Position numbers and translations under genes: made by a program
Notes under the pieces: generated by a model
Database searches by the model: none
What the model was told of the DNA's origin: nothing
Seen by the model: only the letters and a program-made list of their open reading frames with translations
Part shown: positions 26,443 to 39,910 of the stretch, in pieces
Layout of the letters: each line of letters opens with the position of its first letter
Position numbering within the stretch: the first letter of the stretch is position 1
NCBI GenBank assembly: GCA_027257055.1
Contig: JAPVLO010000054.1
Coordinates: 2,046,001 to 2,110,000, forward strand
DNA length: 64,000 bases
From: Cephalopachus bancanus
Taxonomy: Eukaryota > Chordata > Mammalia > Primates > Tarsiidae
Direction: 5' to 3'

Positions 26443-28325
26443 ATTTTTGAAGGAGCTGTTTTATCACTAATTATCGTAAGCCTTGAAAAAATACGTCCAG
26501 TGCCTTCTAGGTTTATGGTGATCTTTCTAGACTCACGTGCAGTTTTATAGAAGGAACTGTTACTATCTTGTGGTAGGATGTTAATTTCAATATTCCAGTA
26601 TTACCTGTCATGAAAATATGCATTTCAATTGATAGCTGGTATGTAAAATTTCTATAATGTCACAAGTAACTGTTCTGTTTACTGTCATTCAATTTAAATT
26701 GCATCACAATTATCAATGTATAAAACAAAAAAAATTCTACGGTAACAAGATGAGTTAATGCAAATCTTACTTTATTTGCATATGCCAAAGTAGAGATAAA
26801 CTTTACTACCTGCTTCTGCCTAGAAACTGTCATGTTGTCATGTGGCTATTTTAGGAGTTGCAGTATACTGTTACTGAATCTTTTGATGCATAATTAGTGT
26901 TTATTGGATTGAATTTTCACTAGCTGGCTGAATAACTTATTTTCTTAGAAGTAAATACTATTTATCACAATGAATAATTTGTGTCAGTTTTTATTTTTTT
27001 GAAGAACAGACATAAAACGAAAATTTTGTATTTAATAATAAACCAAGTAGCGTACCCCTAGAGAAAAGGTTGTGTTCAAATGAAGCAAACTTTCAGTTTT
27101 CAACAAGTGTTGAGTGTTTACTCACTTCAGTTACAGAAGACACAGTGCCTCAGGGCAGCAGGATTTCCCCAGGTGTCCTCTGAAGTATAAATTACTGTGG
27201 GCAGCACGACAATGCTGCCCAGAGATCCCACAGTATTCTATTTCATTGCTGTGTGGCTTGGCAGTAGGAAGCTCTTAAAATATTTTCATCTTACATGGGG
27301 TTTCCCTTTGGAGTTAAGCTGCTCGCCTTTCGTAATGATGAAACAAAACTCTGTTGACTGAGCAGTGGGTTTATCGCCTAATTTCTTGCTTAATCATCTC
27401 TTAGTCTCTATGTTTTTATTCATTTGGTTTACATAGTCCTTTAAGCTGGCTTGCATGTGATGCACAGTTGCCAAGGAAGCTGGGAAAAATGCTGTGAGAG
27501 TGGTATGGATGCCGCTGTGTTCAGCACACATCCTGTTATACACATGTGCTTGTTGAAGTGGAAGATAGTTCTTGCAGCTTCCACCGCATTGTCTCCTCCT
27601 GAGCAATCTAACTGTGGGATTTATAAACTGAGCTGTGGCACAGAAGGTAACCCTTGGCAAAAGCTAAGTCCTTATTATGCCCAATTGAGGTGCCATGGTT
27701 TAAGAAGACTGTAGAGAAACTGGATATTATTTAGCAGTTTGCACTGAAAACGATTTCCTATCGAGAGGTTAAGAGGTGGGGCACTACAATTTAGAAGAGA
27801 AAATGGATAAATAAAAGCAGACTACTTCAGGTGCACACAGGTTCAGTGTGGGGGAGATTGAAAATTGTTTCCCATCTCCTCTCATGACAGATCAGAAAGT
27901 AAAGAGCTTTAGTGGTTTGAGGGAATTTAATAGAAGCTATCACTGAAGGTCGTTTGAAGACCTCTGTCTTTTACTTATATTGGAAAAACAGCTTGCTTTT
28001 AGTCACCATGCTATACTGTGATTTTTTTCCTCCATAGATATTTTGCCACTAAAATAGGAGGAAGAAAGCCTTAGAGAAAGTGGAACATCTGAGGATATGA
28101 CAGAAACAGACATGTATAGCAGACAGTCACTACATCTAGTCCAGATTTCTGTCTAATTCAGGTTCTTGAATTCTAGAAAAATTGTTTAAAGCAAAGATGT
28201 ACATGTAACAATAAAGTCACACTTGTTTGATTTCATGGTGGTGACTGTTAGTGATGGTGGTAAGGATCTTAATATTTTTAAAAGCCAGGATGAGAGAAAA
28301 AACTTCTAGTTAAAAAATCAGTAAT
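26443..28325. other. PRKG1 intron, no feature recognised
   Basis: About 1.9 kb. Composition between 27120 and 27720 is less AT-rich than its surroundings, but I see no exon with splice sites or a known repeat there. Confidence 0.4.
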
Positions 28326-28329
28326 TCTG

Positions 28330-28500
28330 GGTTACAGCAACAGCTCTTTCAATGACTGGGTGGCCTTAAACTACTGATATGCATTATTCTTGATTTCTTT
28401 CATATAAAATGTGGATCCTGCTTCATGCTTTCCTCCCAGGGCAGCTATAAGGGCAAGAGCATACACTGGACATAAAATCAATTCAAAGTTATAAAGCAGA
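28330..28500 (+). repeat. MIR SINE fragment
   Basis: Weak sense MIR: '…caacagctctttcaatgactgggtggcctt … ttcatataaaatgtggatcctgcttcatgctttcctcccagggcagctataagggcaagagcatac…'. Confidence 0.55.
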
Positions 28501-28589
28501 ATTCAAATAAAAGCATGATTATTTTAGTGAAAGAAGTAATGTTAATTTATTAATAAACATTTGTTCCGTCAGTACTTTATTTTATCAAG

Positions 28590-28830
28590 TATGTCCCAAA
28601 TTATTTATGTTGATGCCTTAACTCTTCCTCTGCCTTAGAAATGCCACCTCCTCTAAGAAGTCTTCCTCCTCCATGTACTGAGCCCAGGCTAACCATACTT
28701 TGCTTATGGGTTTAGTTACTAGTTTATATGATTGACCCTCCTAGTACAATTTGAGTCCCTAGAACTAGGGACTATTTTGTATTAAACTTTTTATCTTCCA
28801 GCAGAGAGTCCACTACACAGATATATACCT
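28590..28830 (+). repeat. L2 LINE 3' end fragment
   Basis: 'aaatgccacctcctctaagaagtcttcctcctcc' at 28639-28672 is the typical L2 3' region (…cctcctctaggaagccttccc…). Followed by a decayed '…gagtccctagaactagggactattttgtatt…', the L2 tail. Confidence 0.7.
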
Positions 28831-29624
28831 GATAACGGATGTAGAAAGAATATAATCCAAGAAGATTATGTCTCCCATACTTTTGTTCCCATATTTTATC
28901 CAAGTATGGTGCCCTGCTATAGAAGATACTTTGACTGCTAAATAAATAGATTAAATGTTTAATATTTAAGGTACCCACGACATAGTATTAGCATATTAAA
29001 AACAATTTTGTCTTTGACTTGGGAAAATCCATTTTGAAAAGCAGGCCCATCTCTGACAAGAACAAAAATAGAGTAAATTAGTAATGTGACCATAAAGCAA
29101 TGAGACTAATTTTCACTCGTGATGTGTAAAATCAATCTCCTTATTTTACTGTCATACCTTGGAAATTAAGATGATTACCTCAATATCTTACAGCAGTGTT
29201 TACAGCTTCAATGAGTAAATCGTATATAAAAAGAGAGCTGAGTTATTTTGTTGACAGTGATACTATAAACAAATGTGTCCTTCTGAATGACATGCTAGAA
29301 ACAGGTAGTACTGAACGCATTAGAAAGCTCGTTCTTAAAAATAAAAAACATGGGCAGAAAATATGGTATATGATAGAAACAGAAAAGAAATTATGTTCTC
29401 ATCTTAAAAAAATGACAATAAACTTTAGAAATTCTCCCTTCTGAAAAACAATCCTATATCTAAATTGACATAAATGATAAGAATTAAGACCTGTTAATAA
29501 GCCTGAGAAGCGTGTATCATTATACAAAGTCACCAAAACATAATCTGTATGTCAAGTTGTGATGAGAAAACTATATTCTTAATTTCATTTTAACAGAGAA
29601 TGTGGTTCAAAAATACAAATTTCT

Positions 29625-29916
29625 GGCTGCGCATGATGGCTTATGCCTGTAATCCTAGCAATTTGGGAGGCCAAGGCAAGAGGATTGCTTAAGCCCAGGA
29701 GTTCAAGATCAGTCTGGGCAAACTAGCAAGACCTCGTTTCTACAAAAATAAAACACGTTAGCTAGGAGTGGTAGCACATGCCTGTAGTCCCAGCTACTCA
29801 GAGGCTGAGGTGGAAGGATTGCCTGTCTGGAAGATCAAGGCTGTGGTGAGCTGTGATTGTGCCACTGCCCTCCAGTCAGCGTGACAGAGTGAGACACCAA
29901 CTCAAAAAAAAAAAAA
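29625..29916 (+). mobile_element. Alu SINE, AluJ-like, older
   Basis: Dimeric Alu with more substitutions and classic AluJ-type text in its left arm (GCTTAAGCCCAGGAGTTCAAG). It ends ACACCAACTC plus poly(A). No clear target duplication is seen. Confidence 0.9.
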
Positions 29917-32260
29917 GTTCTAAATTGTAAATTATTCATACCCATTGTCAGGTTTATCATCTTATTCCTGGGAATTTTTAAAAATGTACTCTTGTAAAAT
30001 ATAAGTGTAACTTGTTGCATTATTTTGCTATGTCATTTACCTGATCAACATACTGCTAAACTACATTCAATGTATAAATATTACATATTTTACATTAACA
30101 TGTTGAACACTGTGAACACATATATGAAATGAATCTGTATGAAGATTTTATTACTTAAAAATAGAACTTTATAATGTTGATAAGATTAACTTGCATGCAT
30201 CATTCTCAGAGGAGAGTGAAGAGAAAAACTCTGTAAGCACAGCAAAACTAGGCCCTGCCACTATCCTATTCCTCACCATGAATGGTGCATGTGTTGCACT
30301 CTGACAGTACACCATTAACTTCATGGTGATTTATTATAATCCATGACAACAGCATGTGTAATTGCAGTCAGAATGTTGAAGCCAAACTCCCAATTTGGAC
30401 ATCAGTGAATGCATGTAAAAGGTAAATAGTCACAGAATATTATTCATACCCAATAATTAATAGTATCAGGTATTACTCAGTGGTAACAGTTGTGAGCAGT
30501 GAATTCTAGGGTATTATTAATCACTTAAATGACTGGTCCACATTGAGTAGTAATGACAATATAGACAGTATACTCTGATTATCCTACAGTGTGTTTTGGA
30601 TGTGCGAGATAACACAGGTTGATTTGAATTTAGAGATTAAGGACATGTGCCTCTTTCTCCAATGTTTTAGTTGTATCCAATGATTCATTATGGATTCATC
30701 ATTCATAAAGGTTATCTAAAGTTTATGCAAACTGCACTATATTTCCAGCCTACATTAATTCTTAGGGTTGTGGTTTTTATTAGTCTGCAAACATCTGTGT
30801 AGAAGACTATATTATCCATGAGCTGAAAACTAGACTGAACTTCTGGCATTTCTACAAGGATGAAGAATATATATGTATATACTTGAACATATACATGCCT
30901 ATACAAACATGCATGTACACACATGTACACACAAGCACACATATATAATTTTTCTTTTTAAACTGTATATTTTTATATGCTCACATTAAACTTTTCCTAA
31001 CTTTGTGGCTAGTTGCTTCTATCTTCTCATACATGTTTCAGGGAATTTTCTAGAAATTTTCCACTATGAGCTTGGCATTTAACTGTTTAGCTTGAAATGG
31101 TTTCAGTGTCTGTAAGTTATTTTCAATATTTCAAAAATTCTAAGTAAATTCCCATATTTCATAAAATATCTCACTTGTAGCTTGAAAGTTCTCAATTTGA
31201 AGTTATCATAAGACCTCTAGGAGTTCACAAAATTGTAATGTTGATTTTTTTTGTGGTTGTTGTCAGTGAAAACAGCAATTTTATTGTCATCTTTAAAAAT
31301 AACATTTAAGAAACTATAACAAATGGTCTCCAAATAAGTCTCTGAAGAATTATATTCCTTGTACTGCTTCATTCACAGAGGATTTTACAAATATCTAATT
31401 ACAAATAAACACACCAGAAAATAAATCCTTTGTGGCAAGGAGCGCTACCCTCTTCCCTGCCTATATGTCCCAACACATCCAAAACAAAGATATTGATGTA
31501 TAATGCTGTTAATAAATATTTATTTGCTATACAAACAATGATAACACACCACAAAAACAAAGTCCTTGAAAAATAAGTCTAAGGCTGCATTAATTGCAGA
31601 ATTCAGAAAAGGAGGAGGCTTTTCTGGTTCCTTATTTGATTTCTTTTTCTCCCATAACTAATAATACCCAGCTCTTTGGAGGCACACCATGAACTTTCAA
31701 ATCAGAAATAGTGTTATTATAGTATCTCCAATCAATGTTAAGGGAAGCATAATACAAATTCAATGACACACATTATGGCTCAAAAATCTTTTTGTCTATT
31801 ATTTAAGTAAATAAATCTTTCTGCCTGTCAATGTCAAAAATCTCAACTGCAATACAAATGAACAAATATAAAAAATAGTGCTGGGTCAATCTACTTTTAT
31901 GGAAGGAGATTTCTCCTGAACCCTGATAGCAACAGTTACTGTTTACTGCACTGTCCACAGTCTCAGAGAGTTTCTAACATACTGTACTGGTGTCTGATAT
32001 CAGGGATTCCTCCATGTGCAGTAGGAGAGGGAGGAGTGAACATGCATCCTCAAATAGGGTTTATATCCACACAGTTGTGAACAGCTACTCAGTCACCAGA
32101 ATATATTTTTACTGATTGTTATTACAATATGTCAGTTTAAAATTTGTATTTCAAAGGCAAAAGAATACACTTTCATGTTGTTTATGCCACATTCATGCAA
32201 TACACTTTATGTATGAACTTGTACAAAATGTCTTCACTTTCTTCATTGACACTTAGCTAT
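29917..32260. other. PRKG1 intron, no feature recognised
   Basis: About 2.3 kb. On the minus strand this lies just downstream of the exon at 32884-32980. It holds several AATAAA-type hexamers (minus strand, e.g. near 31510), which are expected by chance in AT-rich sequence. No coding block recognised. Confidence 0.4.
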
Positions 32261-32263
32261 ATA

Positions 32264-32440
32264 TATTCATATATATACACATACATATATATAAAATGTG
32301 TGTGAAATAAACTGTATAAAATATTCAGACCATCAACACTATAATCTAAATAAGTGCTTGCAACTGAAGAATCACAGAAGAACTACTGCAATAACATTCA
32401 CTTCACATATTATATATATATGTGTGTATATATATATAGT
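32264..32440. repeat. AT-rich simple repeats (TATATA, TATG)
   Basis: Two clusters of alternating TA/TG runs, at 32264-32295 and 32408-32439. Confidence 0.8.
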
Positions 32441-32515
32441 TCTCATTTTCCTTTATACGCATTTAAATTTACATGTAAATTATTGCAATTGTTGTTAAGA
32501 TGCATAATTGCTTAT

Positions 32516-32573
32516 AACTCAGAACTTAAAGTTCAGAACTAAGAACGTAAAGCTCAGAACTAAGGAAATAAAG
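32516..32573 (+). repeat. Short tandem repeat, three ~20-bp units
   Basis: Three adjacent variants of CTCAGAACTAAG-AA(C)GTAAAG: 'actcagaacttaaag', 'ttcagaactaagaacgtaaag', 'ctcagaactaaggaaataaag'. It lies about 310 bp downstream of the PRKG1 exon in gene direction. Confidence 0.8.
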
Positions 32574-32742
32574 ATCATAGAAAATCAGCTGAATAAAAAA
32601 AGTGCTTTATGACTTCTCTTTAAATGAATGTGCTTACTTTTCACTTAATAAGAGGAAGTTTTCTAAAAAGTAATTTGTTATTTGTTTTTAGTCTGGAGAC
32701 TGTATAATCTAACCCACTTTGTTGGAAATTCCAGCATGACTA

Positions 32743-33120
<378 letters not shown>

Positions 33121-33129
33121 TCACACTCA

Positions 33130-34830
33130 TAATTTTTTGGTCCCAGTTGTGCAGAATAACACAAATTTGTACTTGGGTTTAAAAAGACTGTAGAAAAATA
33201 CAAAGTACCCACTGCATGCCAGGCAAGTGACTGATACATCCAGTTATCTAATCAAAGTTACATCTTGGTATTTTTCTACGCACCTTCTTGTGAACACGGA
33301 TTGTTCGAGTAGTTCTTTTTTGGTTTTGTTTTGGATTTTTTGATTTTGCTTGGATTGGTTTTTGCTGTTCAGATTTAGGATGGCAGTTTCTCATTAGTTT
33401 CCCTTATCCACAGCCTGGCAGCGCCTCCTATAATTATTTATTGGAAGCGGCAAGATCATGGAGGTCTCTGGAGCAAAGTCACAGCCAGGTTTTATGCAAA
33501 CAGATTCGGAAAGCTGAGAACTGATGTACAAATGTCTGGAATGGATGATTTCCGCAGCATAATCGCATTCCTAAAAAGTATCTTTCCGTCGTTTTTGTTT
33601 ACCACTGACGTGTAGCCAAAACTCTCAGCTAGCAATCCCGGTGTCTTTGTGTTTGTAAGTTTCTTATATGAGTGGTGTGGAGAAGCGTGGACTACTAGAA
33701 GTCTCACTATAGACTCATGCAAACCTGACACATGCAAGTGGCCAAAATAACCTTTTCCTGATGAGACAAGTGAATATGAGCTGCTTAAAATATCCTCTTG
33801 TTAAAGGTCTTACTATTTTTAGAAAGGGCAGGAAGGCATAAATTAAGATGATCTGCCCACTCACTAAAGTCAGGTCAGGGAGTAATTCAGCTGTCTCAAA
33901 AATAAAAGTATTCAAACAGCTATGCATAACCCATGACCTTCAGCCAGCAATACCTGATTCAGTACTATGCTATAGATAGATATGATGAATACACTTGAGG
34001 TAACAACAATCACAGTTTGCTTATGTCCATTTAAAAAATAGAACCAGTCACAGGCATGTTTGGGATTAAGCTGTTTAACATTTTAGCTCTCCCATTCTAA
34101 TCAAACACAAGTATAGGTTCTCCACTTGAGGGACATATGAAATCGCTTTCTAGGTGAACTTTCAACATTTTTCAATTTAGAACCACAGTTCTAGTTTTTT
34201 TGATGCTGGTTTTGCTTTTTTTTTTTTTTTAAATCAAGTATTGACAGACTCCTCAGGGGGTAAAAACAGGCTTGTTTTTATTACTGGCTGATTAAGTGAA
34301 ATCAGCTCCCTCTAATAAACCTCTTTAAACAAGGCTGCTAAGTCAATCCTTACGGTATTTGTAGACTTCTGTCCTTAGCTACATAATCAAGAGATAAACA
34401 TAGTGCTTTAGGAGATGGTTTACTGGAATGGAACAAGAGCAGCAAATGTGCATTTCTAGCATTCCAACTGCCTCCCTACTTTTGGAAATTAAAACTCCAT
34501 CCCATTGAAAGGGCCAGTGGCAGAGTTGACTCCAACAGGTGCTGATAAAGAACATCTGTTGGGATCAGATCTCATGACAGTTTGCATGTAGTCAAGCATT
34601 TCCTGGCAGTCTAGGTAATTAAGTCCTTCATGAAATCATTATTGAATAGTTATCTATGTGTTTGTTGGATTTAGAAATCTCAGGTGCAAAGAGGACAAAC
34701 ACTTTCAGACTATTTAGATACCATTTTATATATTGAGAATGTGGTGTTATTATTTCTCGTTCTTGAAAATACCGTCAAAATTCTTATTTTGAAGACTTGT
34801 GAAATTAGGCTGGAAATACGCCTAAATGAG
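33130..34830. other. PRKG1 intron, possible regulatory stretch, otherwise unrecognised
   Basis: 33290-33650 contains CpGs (in gcgcc, agcggc, tccgcagc, aatcgcatt, tccgtcg, gacgtg) that stand out against CpG-poor surroundings. The rest is AT-rich, with a T run at 34217-34231. No repeat family recognised. Confidence 0.4.
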
Positions 34831-34834
34831 TTAA

Positions 34835-35010
34835 GTAATTCTCAGTTCTTTGTTGCACACTGGAGCTACCTGAGCATCTTTTAAAAACATTTAGGTCCCG
34901 CCACAGACTGAGTGAATCAGAAATTTCTGGAAGTGATACCCAGATATCTGTATTTTTTAAAAGCTCCCTGGTGATTTGGAGGCACAGTAAGGGTTGAAAA
35001 CTATGGCTCT
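34835..35010 (+). mobile_element. MER5A (hAT-Charlie) DNA transposon copy
   Basis: Matches MER5A in order: '…cacactggagctacctgagcatcttttaaaaacat … aggtcccgcc … gagtgaatcagaaatttctgg … ctccctggtgattt'. Diverged and slightly truncated at its ends. Confidence 0.75.
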
Positions 35011-35234
35011 AGCACATCTGAGAGCCTCAGAAAGTTCTAGAACACATATAAGAATATTGAGGTGGATTAAAATGGCTGGGGAGTTAAATAGCGGCCCTGT
35101 GACACGTGGGATGATCCATTCTGGCAAGAGAGTTGGGGGGGTCTTATATATTGTTCTTGGTCCCTGCCCTTTTGGTCATAGAGCCATAGGAATGAATAAT
35201 AGTTTTGTAATAGCTAACACAGCTTAAAAAAAGA

Positions 35235-35305
35235 TGGAGGAGCAGGAGGAGGAGGAGGAGGAGAGGGAGGGAAAGGGAGAGGAAAAGGAAGAGGAGGAGG
35301 CAGAG
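35235..35305 (+). repeat. Purine-rich (GGA)n tract
   Basis: GGAGGAGGAGGAGGAGGAG followed by AGGGAGGGAAAGGG and GAAGAGGAGGAGG. An open frame of Glu/Lys here is a by-product of the repeat. Confidence 0.93.
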
Positions 35306-35431
35306 AAAAGCAAATTATTAACAAAAGATACAGGGAGCAAAAGCTATGAAGAATTAATAACTGTGTTTGCACATCTACAGCAAAGACCTTTAGACTTTGT
35401 TTATAGTTATCATCTGGTTAATTACTGGTAG

Positions 35432-38400
35432 TATTTTAACCAATAGGATTATATATTAAATTTCATCTTAAATGATGGACATTTTCTCTTTAACCATCAA
35501 ACTTCACTTAAATATACACTTCTCTATATACTAGAAGCACCAATGAAATAAAAAATGTCATATATTTTAATAAAAAATATGGTAACGTTGTAATCATACT
35601 TTGCTAATCTTTGCTAATCACTTTGGCAATATTACTAGATGTTTTTCAAAATGCTACTTAGTTAGATGATTTTATCCCCATTTCGAAGGAAACTTTGTAT
35701 CATTGTCCCCTTGATCCTCCTTTCTGCTACTATTTGCTTCAGATTCTAATTCTTAGGGAAGTCAAATAATATAAAAATGTAACCATAGCAGTTTATCTTT
35801 TCCAACCAAGGAAATGTTATTAGTGGCTTAATATTTTACATGCATTTATTTTTCATCTCATTTAGGTTATTTTTTAGAGACAAGAGTCACATCTTTATCA
35901 CAAAGACTCTGTACACTTACACTTTTTAAATTAATAACTGCTGTAATGTGGAGATCACTGCACAGTGAACCTTTATAAATAGACTAAGACACAGATGATT
36001 TAAATTCTTCAGGTATTTAACTGTTTCTTGCTCATAACTGGGACAGACATTTTCATTCTTTCCCTTTACTTGAAGGATTATTTAAATCCCTAAAAGAATT
36101 TGAATTCCCAAGATAATTTGAATCCATTAATTATGATCTTTTTTCTTTAGAGTTTATAAAAGTTTGATTGGGGAGAAGACTAAATAAATGTTTAGGTAAA
36201 TGATTGTAGTTCTTTTGACCAAAGAGGTAAATGTGGGGTACTGGGTCTAAGGGATTAGGCCAGCTTCACGCAATTTTAAAATCCATTTGTGTAACAGATT
36301 TTAAGGGGGGACAATTGTCAAGTGCTAACGGAAATGCATTTTAGTAATGAATACAGTTCCTGAAGTTTAGATGCTTAAAATAAAAAAGGAGTATAAAATA
36401 CATTCAATAATCACTCTTAATTTAGTTTGAGATATTTTTAAAAAGTATTGTTGTTGCTATTATTATTATTTTAGTATAGGGTGAAAGCTACAGATCACCC
36501 TTCCAGAAAAGTCAAAATACTGACATTCCTATAGTGCTTATATCTATAGTGAACTTACAATGCCCTTGAGTATGTTAATAACACCTAAATAACTACAAGC
36601 AGAATAATTATGTTGGGTGAAGAAGGCAGAGATAATGCATCATTTCTCAAACATGCCTGATAATAAGACTAATCTGGGGCTATGGTGATTAGAAACGACA
36701 ATTGCTAATTCTTACAGGATACTCTTTACATCATGAAATATTTAACTTTTCTATTCAAGAACTCTTTTCATTTGTTGTTATACCAAAGGAAGTCCAAAAA
36801 CAATGAAAAAGTAAAGCTGCAGGTACAAACGTAAAAGCAAGACACATATGCATGGTCTAGAAAAGAAACACAACACTGAAATAATTTTAATCTCTTCCTT
36901 CCCTCCCTCTTCTCTCACTTTCTAAAATCATATATCTGCATGGTATTATATTCACATTCTTTAGGAAATAGATAATAACCATTAGTTATTATTTTTCTAT
37001 CTCTTTCAATATTATCAACTTCTGCAAAACAAAGGGATAAGAATCAGGTGTCCTTTATTATTCACCACAATTGCTTATCCCTTGTTGACATAATACCCAT
37101 GAATCAATTCTGTCACTTCAAATTAACAGAATTGGATACTAGAGCTTTTGATTGACCATTGTTACTAAGAATTGAACATCTCTCCCCATGTATTGGAAAA
37201 CAAATGTAATGTTTCCACCCACGACAAAATTTATGCGACATAAAATTTTGTCTTCACAATGACATTACAATAACAGAAATGGTTCAGCATTATTTCACAA
37301 AGCAGACAATATTATGTGCACTTTTAAAATAAAGGCTAAGTGGTAAAGGAACATAACTATAGTTCCAGGTGGGTAATTAAGAGCTAATAGAACAAAAGGC
37401 AAAGGCAGTCTTCTTTGCTTTAGCCTAGCTCATCTATAATCCAAAGTAGCTATGGATGTCTACTCTAGGAGTCTCCAAAACAAAACAAACAAAAAACAGA
37501 TAAGGTGTTAACATCTACGACTCCCTGTGCAAATCAGTTATCATGACTTTACCTAGGCTCATCTGCTCTTGGATGTACTTTTAATTCCTGTTGAGTTTAG
37601 TTTTATAATTTCTTGGGTAAATCTATGAGAATAAAATGTTTCAGTAAACACACATGGACACTCTTCTATAGCTGAGTTTATTTCTTATTCTAGAACTATA
37701 GTAGGTAAGATGAGATTCAATCAGATCATTAATGTCTACTCGAGACTTCAAAATGATACAAGAGAGCAACCTGCCATGTAGACAAAAGCTCATGACTTGT
37801 GGTCCTGGTTCTACTTTAATCTCTGTTTGAAGTCCTGGTTTCTTTAATGTTTTGACCTTTCTAGGGATGTTGACAAACATACGCTTATGAAAATAAGAAT
37901 AATGGTGGATAATCCAAGTCCAAGCTTATTTAAATGTTCAGGTAAATGCCTGGAAATACTCTTACTTTCTACTGATCACAGAGCACTACATGTATACACA
38001 AATATCTACAGATATAGTTAAAAAGAAGACAAAAGTTTCCAGAAAGTGAGCCTTCAGCATAAACTTGAAAGACTTGGTCTATGATAAATCCAAGAATTAA
38101 TGCTGGTCAGCTACTGAATGAGCACTTAATTTGGTACACAGACTTTTATATGATAATTATCCCTGACTTAATAAGGCATGGTGTAATGACTAATTTGTAA
38201 GTCTGGCAAAGTAAATAAAAATTCAACCAGAAAAACGCCTCTATAGAGAAAAAGCAGCTTTTGAAATTGGACCATTAATACTTATTTGTATATTTAACAC
38301 AGATGTAATTTGAACTTAAACTTCAAGAATTATTGCCTCATTGTGCCACTTTAACTTTGTATATTTGAAAGTGTTAGGATGTACATGCATTTCTTCCCTT

Positions 38401-38940
38401 GCATCTCTGGTGCTTGAAATTAAATAAGCTTAGTTACTAAAATACAAATGGATAGCGTATATCATCAAATCATAAATCATCTCATTGATTCAATTGGTGT
38501 ATTGAAAGTCTCATTGACAACCAAACATTGAATGCAGAATCTTTTGACTTCATTGGAAAACAGAAAGAATGAACTATTTTGTAGTTTAAGTTTGTATGGC
38601 AATTTATTTTCTGTTAAATCACAAATTAAGGTAAAAATTGTATAAATCCTTATTACTCTAAAGTTTAAAAAACTCTTTAAACATAAGAAACCTATTCTTA
38701 AGATGCTAAGCAGAAAGGGACAATATCTAAAATATTTTGTCAAACAGCATATATGTAATCACTATTCTTTTAGTAGTGGAGTGAATAACTAGGAGAAATG
38801 AAAAGTTTGAAAGTAACTTAATGAACCTAAGGTAATTCATTATATCAATTTCCTCTGGAAAGTACAATCTCTTCTTCAAGGAAATTGAGATAACATTCAT
38901 TTACCCCTTCTATATCAGAATTGCGATTTTCAGGAACACA
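35432..38940. other. PRKG1 intron, no feature recognised
   Basis: 3.5 kb of AT-rich intron. I find no exon, RNA gene or nameable repeat. Two 'tttgctaatc' units occur in tandem near 35600-35622. Confidence 0.45.
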
Positions 38941-38946
38941 GAGCTT

Positions 38947-38993
38947 TTTTTCTTTCTTTCCTTCTTTCTTTCTTTTTTTTTTTTTTTTTTTGC
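38947..38993 (-). repeat. T/TTTC-rich simple repeat
   Basis: TTTCTTTCCTTCTTTCTTTC followed by an uninterrupted T run, without an attached SINE body. Confidence 0.9.
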
Positions 38994-39174
38994 ATTCTTG
39001 TCATGAAATAGCTCTAACTTCTTTTTCAAATACATTCCCTTGAAGAGATATAGCCAACAGGAATATGCAGGAAAATTGCATTTTGTGTATCTGCATAATA
39101 AGAATGATAGTAATGCAAATATTCTGCATTTAGAAAGCATCTTTTTTCCTTAAGGACTCTAAAATCTCTCTTAT

Positions 39175-39310
39175 TTAAATTAACCTCACTGATCCTCTGT
39201 GAAGATGTGATAATGGATATTTTTACCTCTATTTTGCAACTGGTAAATCAGTAGCTGATGAGTGATTTATTTCAACAATTAAGTGCCAGAAAAATTAGGA
39301 TTTGAAGCCT
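39175..39310 (-). repeat. MIR SINE fragment, antisense
   Basis: Reverse MIR order: '…taacctcactgatcctctgtgaagatgtg … ttttacctctattttgcaactggtaaatcagtagctgatgagtgattt … aattaagtgccagaa…'. Confidence 0.6.
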
Positions 39311-39569
39311 TGGGCATGTTTCACATCATAGCATGTTTACACTTATTTCTAACAAATAAAATTTCCTTTTAAACAAGACCGTGGAGAATCATACAATTTT
39401 AAAGATGCATTTATCTCAACATTTAAAAATACTAACATAGTTAAAAATTGGAACCAACACCATTGAGCTCATTCTAATTAGTCTAGTCTTCACATTCTTT
39501 TTAGACGTATAAGGTTTTTTGTCTTTATTTATCTCTTTTGCGTCTTTTTACTTTTCTTTTTCCCTAAAT

Positions 39570-39790
39570 TTTTGATTTAAGAGTTATATGTGCTGGTTTA
39601 CTACATGAGTATTACATGATGGTGAAGACCTGGCTCCTATTGAGTCTGTCACCTAGTGGGGAGCATAGTACCAGATAGGTAGTATTTCAACCCTTGTCTC
39701 CTTCTCCCTCTCCAGTGTCTGTTGTTCCCATTCTTATGGCCATTTGTATCCAGTGGTTAGCTCCCATTTGTAAGTAAGAACACATGCCAA
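39570..39790 (-). mobile_element. L1 3' UTR end, antisense, 5'-truncated
   Basis: Antisense L1 3' end: '…agttatatgtgctggtttactacatgagtattac … ctgtcacctagtggggagcatagtaccagataggtagtatttcaacccttg … gtgtctgttgttcccattcttatggcc … ttagctcccatttgtaagtaagaacac'. This type resembles anthropoid L1PA/PB tails more than the other L1 tails of the window, so it is probably an older shared family. Confidence 0.88.
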
Positions 39791-39794
39791 TCTC

Positions 39795-39910
39795 CACATT
39801 TTTAAAAATAAAGGAATTAAGTCTAGAGATGGTAAAGGACTTAGCCAGGGTCACAAAGCCCAGGCATAGGAGACTGGCATTCTGACTCGTGGTCTCTAAT
39901 TCTTTCTACT
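39795..39910 (-). repeat. MIR SINE fragment, antisense
   Basis: '…aaggaattaagtctagagatggtaaaggacttagccagggtcacaaagcccagg … gactggcattctgactcg…', the reverse MIR pattern. Confidence 0.7.

Noticed and set aside
27394..27714. Overlapping open frames on both strands in a GC-richer stretch
   Set aside because: No known domain, no splice-site support, and codon use not gene-like. Left as unrecognised intron.
33492..33927. Two minus-strand open frames upstream of the PRKG1 exon
   Set aside because: They do not match the PRKG1 cGMP-binding or linker sequence and have no phase-compatible donor that I could find. The region is more plausibly regulatory, if anything.
35234..35431. Glu-rich short protein
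   Set aside because: Translation of the GGA repeat; no start context, splice sites or family match.
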